Assembly: GCF_004349105.1 (NCBI RefSeq)
Contig: NZ_SMLB01000002.1
Location: 186,001-250,000 of the forward strand
Source of the DNA: Jiangella aurantiaca
GTDB lineage: Bacteria > Actinomycetota > Actinomycetes > Jiangellales > Jiangellaceae
Length of the DNA: 64,000 nucleotides
Direction of reading: 5' to 3'
Shown: positions 24,029 through 31,353 of the stretch, piece after piece
How positions within the stretch are numbered: the stretch's first letter is position 1
Layout: each line of letters begins with the position of its first letter
Translations under genes and position numbers: made by a program
The notes under the pieces: generated by a model
Told to the model about the DNA's origin: nothing
The model's database searches: none
What the model saw: only the letters and a program-made list of their open reading frames with translations

Positions 24029-25098
24029 CGCGGCGGTCCCTTCGGCGGTGCGGGCGGTTCGGCGATGGAGACGCCGGGGATCGGCGTACAGGCGACGTTC
24101 AGCTGACGAGGTTCGCCGTCGTCGTTGTCCAGCAGGTCCAGGAGCAGCCGGACGGCCTCCCGGCCCATCTCCTCGCGGGGCAGTGAGAAGCGCGTCCAGT
24201 CGCGGGCGCCCTCGCCGAGGGGCGGGTCACCGAGCAGGACCACCGAGCAGTCCTCGGGGATGCGAACACCGGCCTCGGCCGCGGCTCGCTCGACCGCGGC
24301 GATCGTGGAGTCGTCCTCACTCGGTTCCACCAGCAGGGCCGTCACGCCGGCGGACAGCCAGCTGCGCAGCAGGTCACCCGTGATGACGCCGTGGTCGTCG
24401 ATGGGGTGGACGACGCAGCCGTCGCCGGCGATCCCCACGTCACCGAGCCCCAGCCGGAACCCGGACTCGCGGTCCCGGGTCGGTTCCTGATCTCCGCTCA
24501 GCTTGAGGTACGCGAGATGCCGATGCCCGCGATCGGCGAGCGTCCGGACCATGTCCCGAGTGGCGCCCACGTAGTCGGCGGCGACGTACGACAGCTCCTC
24601 ACCGGGGACCTCGCGGCGTCCGATGAACACGAACGGGAAGTCCTCGTGGACGAGTTCGGCCAGGTCGTCGCGGTGCAGATGGCGACCGAGAAGCACGCAG
24701 CCGTCGGCCACCTTGAGCCGGTTGACCCCGCCCGCGTAGATGCGTCGAGTACCCCCGGCCGTGGCCGAGCTGAACAGCAGCAGGTCGTAGCCGTAGCGAG
24801 CCGTCGCCTCCTCGACGCCGAGCAGGAACGGGAAGTAGAAGTCCCGCTGGTCCACCGGAAACACCGGCTCGAACGTGTACAGGCCGAGCATCCGGGTACG
24901 TCCGCCCTTGAGCCTGCGCGCCGCGGCGTTGACCGTGTATCCGAGCTCTGCGGCGGCCTCGAGCACCGCGCGGCGGGTCTTCTCGGCGACCTGGTCGCTC
25001 GCCGCGCCACCACTGATGACCAGCGAAACCGTCCCCTGGGAGACGCCCACACGCCGGGCTATGTCCACCTGGGTGGGGCGCCGCCGTTGCGCTGCCAT
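24025..25098 (-). CDS. LacI-family transcriptional repressor of the sulfatase/ABC operon
   Basis: A 357-residue regulator: the LacI helix-turn-helix PTQVDIARRVGVSQGTVSLVISG sits at about residues 8-30, the hinge with NAAARRLKGGRTRMLGLYT at 55-73, then a periplasmic-binding-protein-like effector domain ending in GREAVRLLLDLL. ATG 25098 is preferred over ATG 25104 because AAGGA ends five bases before it, while it touches the first ATG. The gene is first in the transporter operon and carries a palindromic operator just upstream (25107-25120), the same as that in front of the alpha/beta hydrolase. That indicates autoregulation and control of both units. The inducer is presumably a sugar released from the imported substrate. 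Confidence 0.9.
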   Translation of the reverse strand: MAAQRRRPTQVDIARRVGVSQGTVSLVISGGAASDQVAEKTRRAVLEAAAELGYTVNAAARRLKGGRTRMLGLYTFEPVFPVDQRDFYFPFLLGVEEATARYGYDLLLFSSATAGGTRRIYAGGVNRLKVADGCVLLGRHLHRDDLAELVHEDFPFVFIGRREVPGEELSYVAADYVGATRDMVRTLADRGHRHLAYLKLSGDQEPTRDRESGFRLGLGDVGIAGDGCVVHPIDDHGVITGDLLRSWLSAGVTALLVEPSEDDSTIAAVERAAAEAGVRIPEDCSVVLLGDPPLGEGARDWTRFSLPREEMGREAVRLLLDLLDNDDGEPRQLNVACTPIPGVSIAEPPAPPKGPPR

Positions 25099-25106
25099 GG
25101 CCATCC

Positions 25107-25166
25107 TTAATACGTATTGATTCCTGATGGGCGCTCACGTTACGGACAGATGACGCGCGCCGTCAA
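25107..25166 (-). promoter_or_regulatory. lacI operon promoter and operator
   Basis: On the minus strand: -35 TTGACG at 25166-25161, 18-base spacer, -10 TAACGT at 25142-25137, 16 bases, then the operator TCAATACGTATTAA at 25120-25107 (ten-base core AATACGTATT is a perfect palindrome with the CG centre usual for LacI). The operator sits in the start region of the transcript, right before the ribosome-binding site, where bound repressor would block transcription. The same spacing recurs at 26394-26453. Confidence 0.8.
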
Positions 25167-25301
25167 GAGCCCGTCGACGACTCGTCCCGAGCTGTTATCG
25201 AAGGGCCGGGTAGCCGTCACAGGCGACACGATGCGAGTACCGCGGGCTCGTCATGGGGCGCGTTCTCGTCGCGCCGCGCGGGCGTCGACAAATGCCGCCG
25301 G
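25121..25301. other. non-coding spacer between hydrolase and lacI
   Basis: Apart from the promoter elements listed separately, I see no gene or clear terminator between the hydrolase stop and lacI. The two units therefore could also be joined by read-through. Confidence 0.5.
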
Positions 25302-26225
25302 TCAGGGCTTGTCGATGACCGCCAGGCGGCTGAAACGAGCCATTTCCCAGGTCGTCCTGTCGAAATAGCTGACGTTTTCGTCATCGGGTCGCCGACGGGC
25401 GCCGTCGCGCGGATTGAAGAAACCGTGGCGCTGGCCGGGGTACAGGATGACCTCGGCATACCCGCCGTGCGACATCACTGCCCGGGCGAAATCGACGGAG
25501 TTCTCGTGGTGCACGGCGGTATCCGCCGTGCCGTGCATGACCAGCACGGGCGGAGTTCTCGAGCCGACGTGATGCACAGGCGAGTAACGCCGGGCGTGAT
25601 CGTCGTTGTCAAAGTGCCGTCTGCCGAATCCGGCCGGGAACTCACCGCAGGTGTTCGTGACCGGATTCAGCAGGACGAGAGCGGCCGGCCGGTGGTTCGG
25701 ATCGGTGTCCGGCAGGTCGAGCACGGCCGTCGCCAGTGCCAGGTGGCCGCCGGCCGAGCCGCCGATCGCCACGATGCGCTCCACGTCGCACCCGATGTCC
25801 CGGGCGTTCTCGACCACGGCCCTCATGGCGGCCACCGCATCCGCGGCGGCCGCCACGGGGCCCTCCATGCGGTACTCGACGAGCACGGCGAGCATGCCCA
25901 GCTCGTTCAGGCAGGACGCCTGCGGCAGAAACTGCCTCCACGTTCCGCGGACCCACCCGCCCCCGTGGTAGAAGACCGCCGTCGGCACCGGCGAGCTGAC
26001 CGGCTCGCGGGATGGCGACACATGAAGGAGCATCGTCCGGCCGTCAACTGTCCTGTAGGGGATCTCGCGCACGGTGTCCGAGGATGCGCGCGCAGCCCAC
26101 ATCAGTGCCGACGCGTCACCCATGGGGGAACGACTCGAGGAGTGGCTCAGATCGGCCGTCCTGGCGGAGAGATCAGCCACGATGTCCCGTCCGACACCGC
26201 CAGCGACGCTCGACCCCACGGGCAT
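25302..26225 (-). CDS. alpha/beta hydrolase (BD-FAE/esterase-lipase type)
   Basis: A 307-residue hydrolase. The oxyanion HGGGWVRG lies at about residues 87-94, the nucleophile elbow GGSAGG near 154-159, the acid in VLVMHGTADTAV near 231-242 and the His in YPGQRHGFF near 265-273. This layout matches BD-FAE-like carbohydrate esterases and HSL-type lipases; next to sulfatases it may remove acetyl or feruloyl groups from the substrate. The frame has a TGA just upstream of ATG 26225, but no good ribosome-binding site; ATG near residue 35 (MGDASALMW) could be the true start. A short ORF with a better site begins upstream in another frame at 26319, so a frameshift in the N-terminal region is possible. 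It is controlled by the operator at 26394-26407. Confidence 0.78.
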   Translation of the reverse strand: MPVGSSVAGGVGRDIVADLSARTADLSHSSSRSPMGDASALMWAARASSDTVREIPYRTVDGRTMLLHVSPSREPVSSPVPTAVFYHGGGWVRGTWRQFLPQASCLNELGMLAVLVEYRMEGPVAAAADAVAAMRAVVENARDIGCDVERIVAIGGSAGGHLALATAVLDLPDTDPNHRPAALVLLNPVTNTCGEFPAGFGRRHFDNDDHARRYSPVHHVGSRTPPVLVMHGTADTAVHHENSVDFARAVMSHGGYAEVILYPGQRHGFFNPRDGARRRPDDENVSYFDRTTWEMARFSRLAVIDKP

Positions 26226-26319
26226 CGGTGATCACGGCGGTGGCGCCGGTCAGGCCAGCCGGCGACGGGAGGTCGGACGTCTCGCAGGGCGTGATCGCGA
26301 CGCGGGTGGCTTCAGGCAT
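26173..26319 (-). CDS. 48-residue ORF downstream of the LacI-type operator
   Basis: First ORF after the promoter at 26394-26453. GGGGGA ends five bases before ATG 26319, a good ribosome-binding site, and the first 36 codons are strongly GC-rich at the third position, like real genes here. The product (MPEATRVAITP start, GATAVITDARG near residue 25-35) is not recognised. It overlaps the hydrolase start in another frame by about 53 bases. It is either a leader or small coupled peptide, or the true N-terminus of the hydrolase cut off by a frameshift in the DNA or the assembly. Confidence 0.4.
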   Translation of the reverse strand: MPEATRVAITPCETSDLPSPAGLTGATAVITDARGVERRWRCRTGHRG

Positions 26320-26393
26320 GGTCATCCCCCATGGAGATCGTGGCCGACGACGGACGCCGAAGCGGCAGAGGATGTCGAGCAGACATCCAGGCG

Positions 26394-26453
26394 TTAATAC
26401 GTATTAAAGCGTTGCTGATGGTGATCGTACGCGCGAAGAGCACCGAGGGTCAA
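26394..26453 (-). promoter_or_regulatory. hydrolase promoter and perfect LacI-type operator
   Basis: On the minus strand: -35 TTGACC at 26453-26448, 18-base spacer, -10 TACGAT at 26429-26424, 16 bases, then the perfect 14-base palindrome TTAATACGTATTAA at 26407-26394. Element choice, spacings and operator match the lacI promoter at 25107-25166 base for base in layout. It should be repressed by the same LacI protein. Confidence 0.82.
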
Positions 26454-26676
26454 CGGGCTGCGAAGGGCGGTGCCTGCCGGGTGCGCGAGGCGCGCCCCAG
26501 TACAGCTCGAGGAACGACAAGTCACGGTGTTAGCCGCCGTTGTCGATGACGATGGGTCGTCGTCGACGTTGACGACCAGGCGTGGACAACCGGTCCGATG
26601 TCGGATGGGTCGTGTGCGCCGTCAGCGTGGCGTCGTACGGGGCTGCCGCACACGGCGACGACGACCGGGTACGGCT

Positions 26677-26734
26677 TGATCATGGAGAAGGTCGGCTCTG
26701 CAGTCGCGGGAAACCCGACCCTTCTCCGTGATCG
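26677..26734. repeat. back-to-back IS-end-like inverted repeat
   Basis: TGATCATGGAGAAGGTCGG at 26677-26695 is inversely matched by 26715-26734, differing by one base insertion and a few substitutions, with 19 bases between. The right arm coincides with the end of repeat B; the same GGAGAAGGGTCGG end sits next to the transposase fragment in copy A. This looks like two ends of one insertion sequence left together after loss of its interior. Confidence 0.5.
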
Positions 26735-27018
26735 ACTCGGTGGCGGCGGTGTGAGCCGCCATGGGTAGCTCATCCAGGCGCTGCCCGCTGCGGCGGCCGG
26801 GCGTCCCTGCCCGGCGGCCGGTCGTGGTCGCGGGTGGTGACATGAGCGCCAATTGTTGGCGCTGGTGTCAACACGCCCGGGTCGTGTTCGGTGCCCTGGC
26901 CGGGTCGGCCAGGCCCGCGGGCGCGGCCGACGCCGTGCCGATCACCCGGCCTCGCCCGTGACCGCCAAATCCTCCTGATCAGTGACGCCATCATCGGCCG
27001 TTTCAATGGCGGCTCACA
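26711..27018 (-). repeat. 308-bp repeat, copy B (inverted partner of 8301-8630)
   Basis: Reverse complement of copy A over its length, lacking the 19-base insertion and with scattered substitutions. It contains the paired palindrome at 26835-26873 (TGGTGACA and TGTCAACA outer arms, AGCGCCAA and TTGGCGCT inner arms). Unlike copy A it is not joined to a DUF222 frame: similarity stops at the GCCGCCAT block. The two copies bracket an 18-kb segment in inverted orientation. Confidence 0.85.
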
Positions 27019-27438
27019 GTCACGGCCTTTCTGGGACGGCACCGCGTGGGCTCAGCACGTCGAGGGCAGCGGTAGCAGCGCCAACGTCAGCAGCGCCGCC
27101 GCTCTGAGCCATCGCCGACGGCGAGGCGACCAGAGTGGCGCGGAGCGGGCCTCTGCTAGGCGCCAGCGCACTCGGGCGGTAGCAACCCGGCCGCCCGGCG
27201 GACCGCTCGCGGCGCGCAAGACCAGCGCCTCACTCGTACAGGTCGCGCTTCGAACAGCCCTGCGGAGGCCGCGGCGGCAGCCGGGCAGATCTCTGCGTTG
27301 CACTGGCCGGCATCGTCACGCGGTCCCGGAACCGCAGCATGCTCCGAGTGGTTCAGAGCGTGCCGCGTCACCGAGCAGCGCAATGTCCCGCGAGGACCAG
27401 CCGCTGGTTGCCCGTTTCCTCCAGCGACGGGCACTTGA

Positions 27439-27466
27439 CCTAACGCTGTTATGTAACAACGTTAGG
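27439..27466 (+). promoter_or_regulatory. 28-bp palindromic operator before tetR
   Basis: CCTAACG (27439-27445) and CGTTAGG (27460-27466) flank TGTTA and TAACA, giving a dyad broken only at the centre and one pair. It ends 13 bases before the GTG start of the TetR gene and overlaps a TTGACC -35-like hexamer at 27435-27440. This is a standard autoregulatory TetR operator. Confidence 0.75.
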
Positions 27467-27479
27467 TTATGCTCGCCAC

Positions 27480-28088
27480 GTGGGTAGACCTCGGCTCCAC
27501 GACGACGCGCTCCGCGACCGGCTGCTGGAACGGGCGGCCGCGACCGTCTCGTCCGACGGCGTCGCGGCGCTGAACCTGCGCGCGCTAGCGGCCGAGGCCG
27601 GCACGTCGACGGCGGCGGTGTACTCACTGTTCGGAGGCAAGCCCGGGCTGGTCTCGGCGCTGTACAAGCAGGTGTTCGCCCGGTTCGCCGAGCGGCTGGC
27701 GGCGGTCGGGGTCAGCGACGACCCGGTCGCCGACATCGTCCAGCTCGGCCACGCCTACCGCGAGAACGCGCTCGCCGATCCGCACGGCTACCGCGTCATG
27801 TTCGGCGGCGAGCTGCGCCCAGCCGACGTCGGGCGGCGCGCGGCGCGGTCCGGCGCGCGGACATTCGAGCCGCTGCTCAAAGCGGTCCGGCGGGCGGTCC
27901 GCGCGGGCGCGTTCCCGAAGCGGCCGCCGGCGGAGTCGATCGCCACCGCGCTGTGGGCCAACGTGCACGGGCTGGTGTCGATCGAGCTCGGCGACTTCAT
28001 GCCGCGGGAAGGCGATCCGGCGGCCGTCTTCGAGGCCGCCATCCGGGCCAACGTGAGCGGCTGGGTGGCGTCCGCGCGTGGTCGGTGA
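27480..28088 (+). CDS. TetR-family regulator with WHG-type C-terminal domain
   Basis: A 202-residue regulator. The HTH is at about residues 27-50 (LNLRALAAEAGTSTAAVYSLFG), preceded by the helix RLLERAAATVSSDG; the C-terminal half with YRENALADPHGYRVMFGGE and ALWANVHGLVSIELG matches the TetR_C_13/WHG group. GTG 27480 is the first start after the 28-bp palindrome and the residues match the family from the beginning (GRPRLHDDALRDRLLE). No partner gene follows on the same strand; the next genes are convergent. It probably controls itself and a nearby or distant transporter or enzyme. Confidence 0.85.
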   Translation: MGRPRLHDDALRDRLLERAAATVSSDGVAALNLRALAAEAGTSTAAVYSLFGGKPGLVSALYKQVFARFAERLAAVGVSDDPVADIVQLGHAYRENALADPHGYRVMFGGELRPADVGRRAARSGARTFEPLLKAVRRAVRAGAFPKRPPAESIATALWANVHGLVSIELGDFMPREGDPAAVFEAAIRANVSGWVASARGR

Positions 28089-28220
28089 CGGCGCCGGCAC
28101 GCACGGAGTACCCGTATCCACACCTGCTCGAGATCGAGTATCGGGCCATATGGCGCGGCGAGTTGGCCGATGTTCGGGCCGCGGAACACCCACGCCGTGT
28201 GCGGACACTCTGGCGTGCAG

Positions 28221-28820
28221 CTATGCGACGATCTGCTTCGTCAGCGTGCGGAAGCGGCTGAGGTTGTCATGGCATGCCTCACGGAGAAGTTCGTCGGCGT
28301 CCGTTTCGGCGACGGTGTGGAGCCGGCCAGTGAGGATGTTGTTGATGAGCAGGACGTTGGCGATGAACTGTGCCGCACGGTCTGAACCGAGTCCGGCTTC
28401 ATCGCGCACGATGCGGTAGATGGCGAGCAGGCCGTCGCGCGCGACCGATCCAGTGACCGCGTCGTGGCCGAGGGCGAACATGTGGGTGATGCTGAGCAGG
28501 ATGCCCCTGTCGGCGATCAGTTCGACAAGGGCGTGCGCAAGGCGTTGCTCCATAGGCTCCGCTGACCCCGTATCGGCGATCGCCTGGCGGAAGGTTTCGC
28601 TGACCGTGTCGATGGCACGGCGGGCGACATCGAGGAACAACTGTTCCTTCCCACCGAAGCTGCGGACCACGAGCGCCTGGCTGATTCCGGCCCCGGCGGC
28701 GATCTGGTCGGTGGTCGCGCCGGCGTAGCCACGGTCACCGAAAACGACGCTCGCGGCGGCGAGGATCGATTCTCGCCGCTCGGCCGCGGGGACGCGCTTG
28801 CCGGACGGGGTCTCGGTCAT
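28221..28820 (-). CDS. TetR-family regulator
   Basis: A 199-residue TetR protein: HTH at about residues 31-54 (ATTDQIAAGAGISQALVVRSFGG) after the RRESILAAASVVFGDRGYAG helix. The ligand-binding half has no subgroup I can name. ATG 28820 is chosen because it starts the conserved N-terminal helix region. It lies 22 bases after the membrane-anchored hydrolase gene in the same direction and is probably cotranscribed, a common arrangement for local control. ACAAGG directly precedes the ATG with poor spacing; GGGAG lies further up. Confidence 0.85.
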   Translation of the reverse strand: MTETPSGKRVPAAERRESILAAASVVFGDRGYAGATTDQIAAGAGISQALVVRSFGGKEQLFLDVARRAIDTVSETFRQAIADTGSAEPMEQRLAHALVELIADRGILLSITHMFALGHDAVTGSVARDGLLAIYRIVRDEAGLGSDRAAQFIANVLLINNILTGRLHTVAETDADELLREACHDNLSRFRTLTKQIVA

Positions 28821-28842
28821 CCTTGTGTCACTACTCCCTTGC

Positions 28843-30339
28843 TCACCAGCGTGGCTCGAATACGCCCCAGTAGGCGACGCTGAGGACCATGAGAGCCGCC
28901 ACCGCGCCATGCGAAGCGAGCAACACCTGTTGCGCACCCTCCGGCGCCCAGCCGTGCCGGCGGGCCGTCAGCAGCGCCGCGCCGGCCGCCGCCCCGGCCA
29001 CCACGGCCAGTAACCCGGCTGCACGCACCAGGCCCCAGCCGACCTGAAAGAGCAGCTCACCGCCGTTGCGGGTGTAGCCCAGGCCGATCGTCAGGCCGAC
29101 ATAGGCCCACATGACGGCGTAGGCGGCGATGCCCGCCCGCATCGCCCGCCGGCTGCTCCGCAGCACGGCGGCGCACTCGCCGGCACCGGCCGGCAGCCGC
29201 CGCCGCACGATAGCGGGCACGACCAGGGCGCCCACGACGGTCAACAGCACCGTCGCGATCAGCCCCGGTGTGCCGCCGTACCAGGGCGTGCGCGGCACCG
29301 GCGTGGTGGCGTACCGCTGGACCGGCAGCGGGCCGGCCACCGGTGCGGCGGCCGCGGCCGAGCCGGGCAGACCCGTGATCCAGTCGGTCACGGTGCGCAC
29401 GTAGCCGGGGGCGTAGTCGCCGTCGCGGCGCAGTCCGTGGTCGGCTCCGTCGAAGAACCGGACGGCGTGCGCCGTGTTGCCGCCGCGCCGCAGGTCGTCG
29501 ACGATGTGGCGGGAGCTCTCGGCGGGCGGGACGAGATAGTCGTTCGTCCCGTAGATGACCAGCGCGGGTTGCCCGACCCCGGCCCAGACCCCGGTGGGCG
29601 GGTCCAGATGCAGGGTGAACAGGTGCCCGCCGCCGAGGATGCGCACGGCGAGCCGGCCCGCGCCGGCCGGTGCCCCGGCCGCGGCGAGGCCTTCGTACAC
29701 CGACCAGGCGGTGTTGCGCAGCGGGCCGCGGATCGCACCGCCGACGGTCACGACGAACGCCACGCCGGAGTCGCGTGAGGCCGCGAGCGGAACGACACGG
29801 CCGCCCTCGCTGAGTCCCCACAGCCCGGCCCGCTCGGGGTCGACGTCGGAACGGTCCCGCATGACCGCGACGACGGCGCTCGCGTCCTCGGCCAGTTGGT
29901 CGAAGTCGCGGTTGTCGAAGTAGGAGTAGTCCGACCGCTTGTCATAGGCGACGGCGACGATGCCGGCCCGGGCGAACCGCTCGGCCAGGCCGAAGAACGA
30001 CGACCGGTCACCCGCCCCCGCGCCGTGCACGAACGCGACGGCGGGGTACGAGCCGGGCGCGTCCGGGGCGAACACCGTTGCGGCCAGCTCGTCGCCGCGG
30101 ACGGGGACCGAGATGTCTTCCCGGACCACCCCGTGCTCGGCGTCGCCGTCGGACGGCGCCGAGCCAGTGTCGACGGGTGGCGGCGGCCGATCCGTCAACG
30201 GCGGCGCGACGTACGGCTCCGGCCGCCAGTCCTGTGCGGGCCCCAGCAGCCGCCCGGCCACACTGAGCAGGACGACACCGACGACCGACGCCCCCAGGAC
30301 CGCCAGGCCGAGCCGGGCGGACGGGACCGCCGCTCTCAC
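28843..30339 (-). CDS. membrane-anchored alpha/beta hydrolase with C-terminal membrane segments
   Basis: A 498-residue protein: an N-terminal transmembrane helix (about residues 9-29, LGLAVLGASVVGVVLLSVAG), a proline-rich linker, then an alpha/beta hydrolase domain (about 75-345) with FVHGAGAGDRSSF, nucleophile elbow GLSEGG near 160-165, LVIYGTNDYLVPP near 249-261 and DGADHGLR near 283-290. Three or four more transmembrane helices follow after about 370 (GLIATVLLTVVGALVVPAIV, then others). The active domain would face outside the membrane. GTG 30339 overlaps the small membrane gene's stop (GTGA). The combination suggests a membrane-surface esterase or acyl-ester hydrolase. Substrate unknown. 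Confidence 0.75.
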   Translation of the reverse strand: MRAAVPSARLGLAVLGASVVGVVLLSVAGRLLGPAQDWRPEPYVAPPLTDRPPPPVDTGSAPSDGDAEHGVVREDISVPVRGDELAATVFAPDAPGSYPAVAFVHGAGAGDRSSFFGLAERFARAGIVAVAYDKRSDYSYFDNRDFDQLAEDASAVVAVMRDRSDVDPERAGLWGLSEGGRVVPLAASRDSGVAFVVTVGGAIRGPLRNTAWSVYEGLAAAGAPAGAGRLAVRILGGGHLFTLHLDPPTGVWAGVGQPALVIYGTNDYLVPPAESSRHIVDDLRRGGNTAHAVRFFDGADHGLRRDGDYAPGYVRTVTDWITGLPGSAAAAAPVAGPLPVQRYATTPVPRTPWYGGTPGLIATVLLTVVGALVVPAIVRRRLPAGAGECAAVLRSSRRAMRAGIAAYAVMWAYVGLTIGLGYTRNGGELLFQVGWGLVRAAGLLAVVAGAAAGAALLTARRHGWAPEGAQQVLLASHGAVAALMVLSVAYWGVFEPRW

Positions 30340-30572
30340 CGGGGCGCCACGGCATCGCGCCGCGACGAACGGGACAGCAGCGCCCGGAAGGCGGCCTGCT
30401 TCCACATGCACAGACCGGTCAGCGTGGCCAGTGGGACCACCACGAACATCATCGCCGGCCGCATGCCGTCGGTCACGTGCTCGGGCGCATAGACATACGT
30501 TCCCAACACCAATGCGACGGCCACATGAATTGTTCGTAACAATACTCGCGACTTGCGTGGCGACAACCGCAT
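30336..30572 (-). CDS. small membrane protein, two predicted helices
   Basis: A 78-residue protein with two hydrophobic segments (about residues 14-30, HVAVALVLGTYVYA, and 41-56, MMFVVVPLATLTGLCM) and a basic C-terminus. ATG 30572 has GGAG six bases upstream; ATG 30587 is an in-frame alternative without one. It resembles small actinobacterial integral membrane proteins of unknown role. The GTGA overlap with the hydrolase gene indicates a joint function at the membrane. Confidence 0.7.
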   Translation of the reverse strand: MRLSPRKSRVLLRTIHVAVALVLGTYVYAPEHVTDGMRPAMMFVVVPLATLTGLCMWKQAAFRALLSRSSRRDAVAPR

Positions 30573-30696
30573 GGCACTCCAATTCATAATTGATGTAACG
30601 ACCACAAACATTAAATTGGCGCACGAGCGGAGTCAAGCACCCGTTCGCTGGACGAACACGCCCTCGACGCCGCCGGCGCCCTCGTGCCGCGCGGCC

Positions 30697-31332
30697 CTAG
30701 GCCTCGGGCGTGCCGGCGAGACCGGTGAGCAGGGTCCGCAGGGTGCTCGCGATGTCCGTGGTCGTGTCGGACTCGAACGTCGCCATGCCGTCGATGCGCA
30801 GGATCGCCACGCCGTGCGCCAGCGCCCAGGCGGCCCGCTTCGCGGTGCCGGCGTCGACGGTCAGGCGCCCGGCCCGGCCGGCCTGTTCGAGCGTCTGTTC
30901 CAGCAGGTCCAGGGCGGCCAGCCCGGCGGCGGACGCGGGCAGCCGCTCCTCGACGGAGAACATCAGCCTGAACAGTTGCGGCTCACGGATCGCGAACTGG
31001 ACGTACTCCATGCCCAGCGCGATCACCCGGTCCAGCGGATCGTCCCAGGCGGTGAGGTCGACGGCGTTCATCGCCACCTTCAGCTGCTCGAACCCGCTCT
31101 CGGCGACGCAGGCCAGCAGTTCCTCGCGGCTCTCGAAATGCCGGTACGGAGCGGCCGCCGTGACACCGGCGACCCGGGCGGCCTCGGCTAGCGTGAACCG
31201 GTGCGCACCGCGGGCGCGCACCAGCGCGACGGCGCTCTCGATCAGCGCCGAACGCAGGTTGCCGTGGTGATACCCGGCCTTCGCCAGCAGGGACCGTTCG
31301 GTGCCCGCTTGCGGAGAACGACGAGGCGTCAT
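30697..31332 (-). CDS. TetR-family regulator at the end of the polyketide-type operon
   Basis: A 211-residue TetR protein with HTH at about residues 46-68 (FTLAEAARVAGVTAAAPYRHFES); a YHHGNLRSALIESAVALV start typical of the TetR_C_13/WHG subgroup and a C-terminal WALAHGVAILRIDGMATF. The gene starts 21 bases after the MFS gene in the same direction, so it is probably the last gene of the 16.7-kb operon and may sense the product and control export. A similar YHHGDLRNALL start occurs in the TetR at 51185-51865, so the two are close paralogues. Confidence 0.85.
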   Translation of the reverse strand: MTPRRSPQAGTERSLLAKAGYHHGNLRSALIESAVALVRARGAHRFTLAEAARVAGVTAAAPYRHFESREELLACVAESGFEQLKVAMNAVDLTAWDDPLDRVIALGMEYVQFAIREPQLFRLMFSVEERLPASAAGLAALDLLEQTLEQAGRAGRLTVDAGTAKRAAWALAHGVAILRIDGMATFESDTTTDIASTLRTLLTGLAGTPEA

Positions 31333-31353
31333 CGTCGGCGATTGTATGCTCGC

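Larger units (their letters stand above)
26454..27438. other. non-coding region with repeat B and IS-end remnants
   Basis: About one kilobase without a gene I can support. It holds the inverted repeat copy (26711-27018), back-to-back IS-like ends (26677-26734) and no conserved reading frame; the open frames here lack ribosome-binding sites and any family similarity. Between 27019 and 27438 I see nothing recognisable. Confidence 0.6.

Noticed and set aside
26522-26852. Short ORFs across repeat B that resemble frames in repeat A
   Set aside because: They arise from the shared repeat; frames are not conserved between copies.
8301-27018. Composite transposon or intact genomic island between the inverted repeats
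   Set aside because: The repeats carry no complete transposase and no target-site duplication could be identified, so only a bracket, not a mobile unit, can be claimed.
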